NCBI GenBank assembly: GCA_026873275.1
Contig: JANTUC010000012.1
Location: 826,001 to 890,000 of the forward strand
Direction of reading: 5' to 3'
Source: Pseudopithomyces maydicus
Lineage: Eukaryota > Ascomycota > Dothideomycetes > Pleosporales > Didymosphaeriaceae
DNA: 64,000 nucleotides
Made by a program: the position numbers and the translations under genes. Below, in pieces: positions 46,301 to 58,349 of the stretch (the first letter of the stretch is position 1; every line of letters starts with the position of its first letter). Under the pieces are notes generated by a model, which made no database searches, was not told the DNA's origin, and saw only the letters and a program-made list of their open reading frames with translations.

Positions 46301-49300
46301 GTTTAATATATAAGATAGCTTTTATTATATTTATATAATTAAAGAATATAAATAGATAATCATATTCTAAACACGCTATAGACTATATAAATTTATAATT
46401 ATACTAATAGGACTTATAAATACCCTAGTAATATTTTAAGCAGTAGTAAATAAGGTATTATATAAATACCTAAATATATTCTGCATAGTATACCTAGATA
46501 ATATACTAGTATACTTTAAAGGAATGCTTAAAGAATATATATAGTATATATAAAAAGTACTAAAAAAGATAAAAGAATACTAATTACTTTTATATTTAAA
46601 TAAGTATAAGTTCTATATAATAAAAACTAAGTACTTAGGATTTATTATCTTAAGAGAAGGAATTATTATAAATTTTAAAAAGATAGCTATAATATAAGAA
46701 TAATTATAATTTAAGTTAATAAAGGATATCTAGTTTTTCTTAGAGTTTACTAACTTCTATTAAAAATTTATTACTAATTATTCTAAGACAACAGCACCCT
46801 TAATAGAGATTATAAAGAAAGAAGTAGAATTTAAGTAAAAAGAGAAATAATATATAGTATTGAAAAGTTTAAAAAAATTATTTCTTTTAGTATCCCTCTT
46901 ATAAATATTTAACCTATAAAGGAAAACCTAAATTAAAATAAATATATTTAACTATATATTAGGAGCAGTGTTTATATAGTAGTATAAAGATAAAAAGTGG
47001 AGACTAATATTTTTTTATTTATAAAAATTCTCTAGAGTAGAACTAAATTACGATATTTATAATAAGGAACTACTAGGGGTAATAAATATTTTTAAATAAT
47101 AGAAAATATAGCTTATAGGAGCGCCTATAAAGATTAAAATATAAATAGACTATATAAACCTTACTAGCTTTATATTAATAAAGAAGCTTAATTAATAATA
47201 AATATAATAAATAGAGTTCCTTATAAACTTTAATTTTATAATTTACTATTACTTAGAAACTTTTAACGGGGCGGCAGATATCTTAAATAAAAGAATTAAT
47301 CTAATTAAAGATAAGCTAAAATTATATAATATAATACTTTAAAAAGGGCACGATAAAACTCTAGAATATAATTAATTTAGAGAACTCTAGGAAAATAAAT
47401 AATCTTTAAAATTTAAAGTATAAAAAGTATTAATTAAATTAATAGACTACTAAGAATAGATTATTATAGGAATGTAGAAGGCACCTAAACTAATAAAAGA
47501 ATTATATAAGTTTAAGAAATAGGGATACCTAGGTATAAAAGAAATAATATAATATATTATAAATAAATACGCTATCCTTAAACTTAAATAGATAATTACT
47601 AAGGAGATAAGTAATTATTTAGCCTACTATAAAAATAAGCTTAAGAAATATAAGTCTTATAGTTTCCTATAATTATTATTAATAGCCTAACAGCTATAGT
47701 AGAGTATAATAATAAATTTTATAGTAAAACTCCTAAAATCGCCATAACTAGGGATGAAATAAATATATAATACTATTATAATAATAGTAGATAGACTTAT
47801 AAAAGCCGTAAAGTTTAGGCTTATAGAAGAGTTTATAATAATAAAAGAACTAGCTTATAAAGTTAATAACGCGCTATTTACGGAGTATAGCCTATTAAAG
47901 GAATTTATTATAAATTGTAATAAGCTCTTTATATTTAAATACTAAAATATATTTATTGCAACGTTAGGGATAAATTAGAAACTATTAATAAGCTTTTATT
48001 TATAGATAAATAGATAAATAGAAAGAACTAACTAGATACTAGAAGAATACCTAAGATTCTATATTAATAAGTAATAAAATAATTAAGTAGAACTATTACT
48101 AATAATATAGCTAGTATATAATAGAGCTAGATTAGGCACGATAGGATATTTACTATATTATATAAATTATAGATATAAGCCAGTCGCTTATTAGAATCTA
48201 CGAAATATAGAAAGTATTTCTATAAAAGCCTAAAATAAGGCTTAAAGAATAAAGGAACTATATAACACTCTTTATAAAAAAATAATAAAAAGGGCCCTCT
48301 TGGCATTTATAAATATAAATAAATAAAGGATTAAAGGACTAATCTTTAAAAAGGGGGATAAAGTTTTCCTATTATAAAAAAATCTAAAAATTAAGAGACT
48401 AAGTAAAAAACTAAACTATTTATAAATAGAACCCTTTAAAGTCGCAGAGACTAAAGGACTAGTTATAAATAAACTACTTTTATTATAAGAAACTAAAATA
48501 TACCCTACCTTTTATAAAAATCTTCTAGAATCAGCACTTCTAGGCGCTTTAATTAAAACCTAGCTAGAACTAATAAATAATAAGTATAAAATTAAAGTTA
48601 TTAAGGATCTATAAATAAATAAAGGTTAGTAATAATACCTAGTAAAGTGGAAAGAATAGTTAAAGTAATATAATATTTAAAGATTAAAAGAAAACCTTAT
48701 AAATTATAAAAAATTACTAAAGAACTTTTATTAATAGAAGTTAGTATACTACTTTTAAAATAAATATATAAGGGGACGCCTAGTTTAAAATTAATTAAAA
48801 AGGTAAAAAAATTAAAAGATAAGGAAAGATTAAGTAAAGAAGAAGAATTAGCCTATAATTAATTTAAATTAGTTAATAATATAGATAGCGTTATAGAGAT
48901 AGTAATAGTTTTACTCTTTAAAACCTCCTTCTTTAAAGTCTCTATTATATTAGTTATATAAGTATTATATATAATAAAGGCCTACTCCTCTTTCTTAGCT
49001 TAAGTAATTTTAAGTCTTAAATAGATAGTTTCCGCTTTAATAATTAAAAACTTAATATACTTTTAATATTTTACTATTTAAATACGCTTTTACTCTTTCT
49101 TAGGAATTTAAAAATTATATTTTATATAAACTGCAATACATATAGTACACTCTTTAATAAAAGTATTTATAAAATACTTTAGAACCTTCTTCTTAATATA
49201 ATAAGTATATTTTATCGGCATTACTAAACTACAATAATAAACCTTATTAGTATACGCACAACGTCTTTTAATTAATAATAATTTTAATATCTTAGGTATA

Positions 49301-49456
49301 GTTAGGCGAACAAAGAATAGAAGAAAAGGAAAATAATATTATAAAGATCTTTACCTTTATAATTATAATTATTATAGGGGTAATTATAATACCAGTAAAT
49401 TACACTGTAATAATAAATATAAGCTATTAAAATAATAACCTTAAATAGAGGGGTAA

Positions 49457-50078
49457 TATTATAATTATAATAAGAAACTATAAGACAGCGGGAAAGAATT
49501 ATATATAAGATACTAATAATTAAGGTAAAAATAATAATTAATTATATATTAGATAATAGGGCTAGCTAAATAATATATTATATAATTATAATCCTATTAA
49601 GAACGCGAGATCCTAGAAGTATTAGATTTTAATAAAAGTAGAGTAATTGCTCCTACTAAAAAGATAGAATTTATAAAAGTAAAATAATTACTTCTATTTA
49701 AAAAATAAAATTTATAAAAGTAAAGGGAGTTGCTCCCACTAAGCAGATAGAATCTATAAAAATAGACTAGTAGGTTTAGAAATAGTAAAGGATAGACAGA
49801 ATAATATATAGTCTAGAATACTCTTTATATATTTCCTATTCTTTATAGTTAACTTTTTATATATCTTTATATACTTATTTATAGCTAAATTGAAGCTCTT
49901 CTTTATAATTAAAAATTATTAATTTTTATAAAAGATAGTTATCTTGCTCTTAGCAATAAAATAGAGATATTTATATTACTTATTACCTAACTATTACTTA
50001 ACTACTAAATACTTATAAGGCTTCTAAGAAGCCTGCCTGCCCTTATATGAATTAGGTAAGTAGGAACCCCTTGTAACA
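49457..50078 (+). repeat. 3' LTR of the gypsy element (622 bp)
   Basis: Partner of 42687-43308, preceded by a purine-rich tract (49443-49456) and followed by the CTAGC duplication. Confidence 0.92.
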
Positions 50079-53000
50079 CTAGCTAGTATAATATATATAG
50101 CTTAAAATTATAGCCCTCTAGTAAGGTATTTAAAAATATATTAACCTAGATATACTACTTGCAGAGAATTTTATAATAATTATTTTAAAAATTCCTAATC
50201 TTTAGAAAATAATTATAAATATAGAATAAATATACTAAGAATTAGAAGAGCTAAATAAGCTTATTAAAATACTTAAATTTATAATAATCTATTATAAGGG
50301 ATACGGTAGAAACGCAAATTTAAAATTCTCTATTAAAAGTTTAGCCCCTAATAAAAATAATAATTATAATAATTATTATATAAAAATTCTTTGCTAATAC
50401 TAACTAGCTATAAAAAATTATAAAATATATTTTATTAAGTATATAGCTTACGCACAGAGAATTTAAAATTTCTATAATTAAGTAGTTAAAATAGTTAACT
50501 AGCAGCTCCTTACTCCTACTATATTTAATATTATTAATTAGGAGAGCTCTATAATTTAAATAATTATTAAATATTTAAAGGATAAGCTAGCTTCGTCTAA
50601 AGTAGTAATAATTAATTAAATCTACTAAAAATATTATACTATACTTAAAAAAGTACGCTATAGTTAAATAACCTTAAAAAACTAATATAAAAAATAGAAT
50701 ACTTTCTATATACTCGCTATATAGTATAAAATCTTAGAGCTTAAAAGAGAGATTACTATAATTAATTTTTTAAATATTATTACGCATAAAATAGTACTAA
50801 AGTAAATTTATATATAGTATGCTAAAATCGAGCGCTAATAAATAAAAAGAAAAAAGTATTTTTTATTAAGAATATTAGCAGGCTCTTTTTAGCCTACTTA
50901 AAATTATATATCAATAGCTTAAATGCTAAGCTTAGGATCTTTATAATATTTACTAGAAAAAGTAATAAAATTTTAGAAAATAGTATTAAAGGCGTATTAA
51001 ATTTTAAAAAAGAAAAGGTTACTTCTACAAAAAAATTATAATTAATCTTTATAGTTATATAAGCGCTTATAAATAATTATTTAAAAATTATACTAAGATA
51101 GGCTAATAACCTTAACTAAAAAAAGAATAAAATCCTAATATATTTTACTTACTTAAATTATATTTAAGTATATAATACTGCAGAGAGGAAATAAGACGAG
51201 AAGAAAAAAGTTTTAAAATTTATTTTTTTAGATAATATTATTACTGCGCTAATTAATCCTATAATTATAAATATTATAAAAGAATTAGATATATATACTA
51301 TTTTTAACTTTAATACTTACCCGCTCTTAAGGAGTACTATTCTAGATAATAGAGATATTATATATTTTATTAATAATACTTTAATATTTATACTAGGATT
51401 ATTTAAGAAAAGCTTTATATATAATATAATTAAAATAGACACTGCGTCTTACCCTATATTTAAAAGAAAAATTAGGGTTATTAAAGGAATTTTTATAATA
51501 CTTAATAGAAAGCGCGGCAATCTCATATTTAATAATATAGTTAGTTATAATAGAAGGTTTTTATATAAATATTATTTTTAAAGCTCTATTATTTAAGCAA
51601 GATATATAGTATATAAATTATAATAGTATATTACGCTATAGTAAACCAAATTATAATTTAATATTTATAAAGCTTAAGTATAAGCATAATTTTATTTTTA
51701 TTAAATATAAACTTATCCTCTACTATCCCACTATTATAAGTATACTACCCACTTATAAAAAGATTAAAAACTTTTATACTTTAATTTTAAAAGTAAACTC
51801 TACTAAGCTCTAGTACTAATATTCTAGTTATTTAGAAAAGGATACTTTAGAGGCGTTAGTTAAGAGAGTAAAAAATATAAAAATAAAAAAATATTAAAAA
51901 AGGAATATAAGCACTATATAGTAATATATACTTTTTAAGTAATTTTTAGAAGACTAAAGAAATAATCTTTAAAATTATATTTTCAAATTTTATAAAATTT
52001 ATTTAACTACTTAGCTGGTAGGCTTAGTGAGTATTAGCTTATATTTTTAAAGTATAATTATAATAAAAAGTTATATATATTTCTACTATATAATAAATTT
52101 ATTATAAAGATTCTAGAGATCTGGGAGAGCTTTACAGCCTATATTTAAATATATTATTATTTAAAAATTATTATAATTTTCTAAAATAATAATATAGTAA
52201 TATATTTATTAAAGGGTAAAGGGCACTTTAAAATATAGACTAAAAAGTATAGTATTATTATTAAGATACCTCTATTATATATCTATAAATCTAATAGCGG
52301 CGCGGAGAGAGTAAAATAAAAAATAATTATTAAAATTCTAAAAATAAAGCTTAGCGCTAATCTATTAAATAAATTATAATTTAAAGTAGTACTTACAGCC
52401 GCTTATTTAATTAATATAAATTTTATTCTTTTTAAATATATAATCTCTCTAAATAAAGCACTAGATATATAATTTATATAATATTTTAAATAATATTAAT
52501 TAAAGTATATAAGGAGCGCACTAGCTAACTTATAATTAAATTAAAATAGTATATTTATATATAGCTATTATATATATCCTTTAAATAAAGATAGAATAGT
52601 AGGTTATAAAAAATATAACTTTAAAATAATACCTAAGAATTATATTAAATATCTAGTAGGCTATAAAACTTTTAATATTTATAAAATATAAATTCTAGTA
52701 CTTAACTAAGTAATAATAATATATAATATAATATTTAATAAGCGATCCTTCTATATTAAAAATAAAGATTTAATACTTACTAGAGAAGAAATTATAGAGC
52801 TTATAAATATTTTAAATAAAAGTAAAATAGTTAATTCTAAAAAATATTTAATAAAGTTCTTAAATATATTAGTATATTACCTAAAGAGCAGAATAATAAT
52901 AATAATTAAAAAAATCTATTTAAGTATTAACTTAAAAATATAATTAATCAAAGAAGTATTCCTTTAGCTAGTCTATTAAAGGAATACTCTAATAATTAAA

Positions 53001-56000
53001 TTAAAGGTAAGGGAGCTACTAGCTAAACTAATAAATAATAAAAATTTTTTTTATAGCTTTTTAATTACCTAGGCCTTATTACTTTAGACCCTATACTAAA
53101 ATATAAAATTATTGAAAAAAATAATCTTTTAAATAGCTTATAAAAAGTATACTATATTAATAAAATAGGCAGATTAAAATTAAAACTATTATATTAATAT
53201 ATAGAGCGCTTAAACTCTGCTAATACCTCTTAAATAATAAAATAAAACTCTAATCTATCTATAGAAGTAGAAGTACCACTACCTATTAAAAAATAGTATA
53301 AGTAGTAAGTATAAAAATTACTTATTTATTTAAGCTGCAAATAGTGTATTTAAAATTAAAAAAATTTTAATATATTAGAGAGTAGTATAATAAACTAAGA
53401 AGTATATATAATAATTACTAAAATATTATTTAAGTTCTTAAATAAGTTCTAATTTAATTTTCTAAACTCTTTCTTTTTTAGTATTACTAAAGTCTAAGAA
53501 GCTTATAGAGAGCTAGTTATAATAAATATAATAATTTAAAATATTCTAAGAATAAGGCTTAAGCCCTTACTATTAAAAATTTAATTATTAATAATTAAGC
53601 TTCCCCTCTATTAATAATTTAAAAACAGCTCTTTAAGTATAAGCTAAAGTAATTATTTAAAAATACTATTTATAAGAAGATTTTAATATTATTAAAAATA
53701 GAAATCTAAGAGAAGGTTTTAAATAACTTAATAAATAAATACCTACTCCTACTAAAGTGGGTATTTATATATAAATATAATAAAAATGGCTACTTTACTA
53801 AATATAAAACTTATATAGTAATTAAAAAAGATTTATAGCAGATTAATACAATCGCCTTTACTTACATTATAATACTTATAGTAAAATTATTCTAAACTAT
53901 AATTGCAATTATAATAGAATTTAATTTAAAGATTTTATAATTTAATATAATAGGTATATTCCTAAACACTTTTATTAATAAAAATAATCCTATACTCTAT
54001 AAGCTACCTAATAACTATTATAAGCTAAAATATTATATTAAGCTTAAAAGAGCTTTTTATATGCTAAGGAATTTACCTCTTTTATAATATAAGAAATTTT
54101 TAAGCATTTTACTAGTAATTAGTCTCTATACTTTTAAAAAAGAGCCTTATATATTCTTTAATAAAAATTAAAAGATCTTTATACTCTTTTATATAAATAA
54201 TATTTTAATTCTCTACTATAAGGATCAGCAGAAAGAAATTATAAAATTTATTAAATAAATTTAAAATAAATATAAGCTTAAAGAAAAAAATCTATAAAAT
54301 AATTTTTAGGAGTTTAGGTAATTAAAAATAGAGAAACTAGAATAATTACTCTTATTTATAACATTTATATTAAAAAGGTAACTAAAAAATTTAACCTAAA
54401 CTCGATAGCACACTTACTAAAAATATTATTATTTTTAATTAAGCTTCTAAAATATAAAGATTCAGTAACTAAGTAGGAGATTAAGATATACTAAAAGTAT
54501 ATAAAATTTATATTATACATAGTAATTATACTATAACCTAATATTACCTTTTTAGTTACCCAGCTTTTCTACTTTTTAACTAACTTAAGTAAAGAATATT
54601 TTAAGGCTGTAGAGCGCCTAATAATATTTTTATATAATTTTTATTAAAAGGTAATTTAATATAAAGCTATAATAAGTCTAGAGCTTATAATTTATAAGGA
54701 TACTTCTTTTATAAATAATTTAAAAACTAAATAATCTTCCTATAGCTATATTATAATACTCTTTAAAAATATTATAATATAAAAGGCTGCTCGCCAACTA
54801 ATAGTAATTACTTTTATTATTAAAGTAGAGCTTATAGCGCTGGAGTATATAAATAAAAAAGTTATAGTATTTAAAAGATTCTTTATAAAGCTTATACTTA
54901 ATTTAAGTAATATTTAAAAAATCTTTTATAATAATAAGCAAACAATTAGGCTAGTAATAGAATAAAATAAGTAAATTATTACTATGCTATATTATATAGA
55001 TATTAAAAATCTTTAGTTATACTAAGAGTACGCTAAAGAATTATTTAAAGTTAAATATTTAAAAATAAGTAATAAACCTATAAATAGGTTTATAAAGGCT
55101 CTATTAAAGTAATAATTTAACCACTTTAAAGAGCTGCTAAACTTAAAAAGCATTAAAAAACTAATTATAGAGTATAATAAAAAGTAAATTAAGAAACCTA
55201 AATATTATAAAGCTATAAAACTACTATATAAAAGAATAAAATAGCTACTAAATAAATAGCAGTTTAATAAGCTATCTAAAGAACTTAAAGACTTACTTAT
55301 AATACTTATTAATAGTTAAAGCGGCTAAAGCCTTATTAAAAAGTTCCTTTTTAGTAACTTTATTCTTATATAATACTAGTATTACTTTTATAATAACTTA
55401 AGCCTTCTTCAGTGCTACAGCCTATAATTAATTAGTATAATAATTAGTAGAGCTTATAATTTAAAGTTTATATTAAACTTCTTCTTCTAATACAGTTATA
55501 AAAAATAATTATAAATACGATAGTAACCAGTAGGCCTAATTTAAATAAATAAAAATTAAAAAAAGAGCTTAAAAAATACTTATATAAAAATATAAAAATA
55601 ATTAAAAGAGCAGCGCCAGCAGTATCTACTAAAAGTATTTTTATAATTTTAATACTTACTATTAAACTTACCCTTAAGCGTAAACTTTATATAGTTTAAA
55701 TAGAAGATCTTATATTTAGCACCTAGTAATAATTAGCTTAAAAAAAGTAGGTACATAAAAATAAAAGAAAACTTACTAAGCTCAATATAATTAAGAATAT
55801 AATAAATAGATATTTTATTTTTAAAAGGATTAAGAGCAGGCTTATTATTATTATTAAAATTTTTTAGGATAGACTTATATTTAAACTTATTTAAGTTTTT
55901 AGGGCTTAAAGAGTAGACAGCTTTATATTTAATAGTATAAAATTACTATAGAATAATAAATAGAAGAGACTTCTTAGCTAAATATTTATAAATATATAGA

Positions 56001-56687
56001 GTAGCTAGTAAAGAAATATAATATTTATAAATAGGTAACTCTTTCTTATTATTAATAAGCTTTTTATTAATAGAAAATTACTTAATTAATTTTTTATAAG
56101 TAGTAAGCTTTTCTTAAATAAACTAGGAGCGGGGTTTTTTTTTAATATATTTAGTAGGGGAGTGGACCTTTTTAATAAAAGTAGAAATTTAATAAATTTA
56201 TAAATTAGTTAATAAAAGCTCTAATTAAATTAAAAAAGTAGAAGAGCTTAAAGCTATTATTTTATAATAATAATTATGCTATTATAGTAAGAGACTAAGT
56301 AATTTTATTATTAAAGTAGGTAGAGTAAGTAGAGTAACTAAAAAATAGAGTTAATAAAGTAGATAAAATAAGTAAAATTAATAAAGCTAGTAAAGTAGGT
56401 AGAGTAAAGTAAAGTAAAGTAAAAGTAAATAATAAAGTATAAAAAAAGTTATAAAGAGTAAAAATAGCAAAAGAGGTTTCTATTTTATATATAGAATAAG
56501 AGGTATATATAGGCCTAAGTGCGTAGCGCTAAGTAATTAATAAGAAAATAATATATATATACGCGCCCAGCGTAGCGGCTCTTTTATTAAAAATTTAATA
56601 AAAATTAGTTTAAAAGTTTATTAATAGCTAAAATAACTAAAAAGCTTAAATAAAAGAAATTAAGCTAAAAATTAAAAGTATTACTAC

Positions 56688-57015
56688 TCTAGAGCTGTAG
56701 TAGCTAAGGGCCCTATATTTTAAATTTTAAAATAGCTTAAAAATTTATTCTATATTTTAAATAATTTATAAGAGCTTTCTTTAAAAGCACTACTACTTTA
56801 GACCTATAGTAACTAAAAGCCCTACTTTTTAAACTTTAAAATAGCTTAAAAATTAGCTTTATACTTTAAATAGCTTATAAAAGCTTTTTTAAAAAATATA
56901 ATTACTTTAGAGCTATAGCGGCTAAGAGCTCTATACTTAAAACTTTAAAATAGTTTAAAAATTTACTTTATAATTAAGATAGCTTATAAAAGCTTTCTAT
57001 AAAAATATTAAATAA
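56688..57015 (+). repeat. 109-bp tandem repeat array, three units (copy B)
   Basis: Unit starts at 56688, 56797 and 56906 (period exactly 109 bp). It is homologous to the five-unit array of copy A at 40361-40900, at the same place relative to the 3' LTR. Confidence 0.85.
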
Positions 57016-57099
57016 ATACTCTACTAAAGTCCTAGTAATCTTATAGGCAGCTTAAAAAGCTTAAAAATAATTTACTAATTACTTATTAAGCTAGGGGTA

Positions 57100-57295
57100 T
57101 ATTATAAAAGATAAATATCTATTTAGTAAACTTATAAATAAAACTTATAAGCTTATAGAGTGGCAGAACTATAATTTTAAAGTATATTATATATTTAGCT
57201 CTTAGAGCTGGTTTTTTTATATATTAATTAATTAACTTTTTTATATATACTTAATCTTTAAAGTTTATATTATCCAGCTCGTCTGTCCTCCAACA
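57100..57295 (+). repeat. 3' LTR of copia copy B
   Basis: 196 bp ending CCTCCAACA and followed by the CTTAT duplication. Confidence 0.92.
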
Positions 57296-58349
57296 CTTAT
57301 ATAATAAGACTCTATTTATAATATTATTATTAGTATTAGTATCAGTATTAGCTTGCGTATAAACTTATTTTTAATTTACTAGAATTAATAAATAACCTAA
57401 ATTTAGTGTCTAATACTAGAAGCCGTAAGATTATAATTATTTTTTTATTATTTTTAAATTTACTAGTATATTTTTAAAGCTTAGCCCTTATATTATTATC
57501 TAGACTAGGGAGTTAATTTTTATCTATTAGATTATTCTACCTAAAAGTTAATAAACTATTAAAATATTGTACCGTGGGGAGGTGGTCTCCCCATGGATGG
57601 ATGATTTGATTGATTGATTGTACAGTATTAGGTAAGGCTTTAGTTAGTATATCCGTTAGGAGAGATCCTTAATAAGAGGATTATTCTACCTTCGTACCTT
57701 AAAACTTAAATAAGGATAACGATAAGGCCTTTCTACTAAATAGTTTTAATTTATTATATATATTATATCGGTCTACTATACCTATACAGTAATTTCTCTA
57801 ACTACTACTACTATAGGCGCCTAATATTCCTAGATTTCTTGCTCTGCTAGGGATGTCCGTAAAATTCTAATTAAAAATTCTTATATATACCCAGCACTGC
57901 TTTAATAGTAATTATATTAGAGGGGCGCAATAAGTAGAAAAAGATTAAAAAAGAGTTATCTAGTAGGCATTAGTTTAATTCTATATATCTATCTATCCAT
58001 TAAGCCACCTATGCAGAATATAAAATACTATAATAATATAATAGATTATTACACCTAATAAAGTTTCAGGTGCCCCTATAATAAGAGATTATAATTAGAT
58101 AAAAGTAGTCCTAAAAAGAGAATAAGAAGCTTTAAATTTAATATAAAAAGTATTTTATCTGCGTATAGACGCTATAGTTACTACTAAGAGGGTAAAGGTA
58201 TATTAAGAGGGTATTATATAACTAATAATTACTAAAAAGGTATATTAATTAAATATTAACTAAGAAGGTTAGAGCTAAAAGGGTTTTTAGTTATAGAGTA
58301 AGAAGCTCTCTGTCACGAATTCCCTATTATTTACTAGACTACTACTATA
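57296..58349. other. Degenerate repeat DNA with one CA/TG-rich island
   Basis: AT-rich sequence without recognised coding domains. It probably includes the leader or LTR of the gag-integrase remnant that follows. An island at about 57566-57635 is not RIP-like: it carries a hairpin (57575-57593), a GATT tandem run and a TTGTAC direct repeat on each side. Confidence 0.45.
57575..57593 (+). repeat. GC-rich hairpin TGGGGAG / CTCCCCA
   Basis: A perfect 7-bp stem with a 5-nt loop in otherwise TA-rich DNA, followed by GGATGGATG and GATTGATTGATT. Its origin is unknown. Confidence 0.6.

Larger units (their letters stand above)
42687..50078 (+). mobile_element. Ty3/gypsy chromovirus-type LTR retrotransposon nested in copia copy B
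   Basis: LTRs of 622 bp (42687-43308 and 49457-50078) have the inverted ends TGTTACAA/TTGTAACA (partly mutated) and are flanked by CTAGC on both sides (42682-42686 and 50079-50083). Interior in order: a gag zinc knuckle (about 44287-44330, Cys-Gly-Glu-Pro-Gly, first Cys retained, others changed) and RT with Tyr-Leu-Asp-Asn in place of Tyr-Leu-Asp-Asp at about 46491-46502. RNase H (about 47030-47150), integrase with zinc-finger region and core (about 47490-48250), and a C-terminal chromodomain (about 48580-48740, Tyr-Leu-Val-Lys-Trp-Lys) follow. The polypurine tract AGAGGGGTAA abuts the 3' LTR. RT-before-integrase order plus the chromodomain define a chromovirus. RIP-type stops occur throughout. 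Confidence 0.93.
42253..57295 (+). mobile_element. Full-length Ty1/copia retrotransposon, copy B, interrupted by a gypsy element
   Basis: Two 196-bp LTRs (42253-42448, 57100-57295) are flanked by the 5-bp duplication CTTAT (42248-42252 and 57296-57300). Without the nested gypsy element and its duplicated 5 bp the element is about 7.65 kb. Domain order is copia-type, integrase before reverse transcriptase. Integrase is at about 52250-52750 (Ser-Asn-Gly-x-x-Glu-Arg-Val; Leu-Val-Gly-Tyr near its end), RT at about 53700-54300 (active site at 54187-54210 now Phe-Tyr-Ile-Asn-Asn), and RNase H at about 54690-54960 (Tyr-Lys-Asp-Thr-Ser-Phe; Lys-Ala-Ala-Arg-Gln). A purine-rich tract (57089-57099) precedes the 3' LTR. 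Stops in every frame and loss of both active-site Asp codons (GA-to-AA) show it is dead by RIP-like change. Confidence 0.92.
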
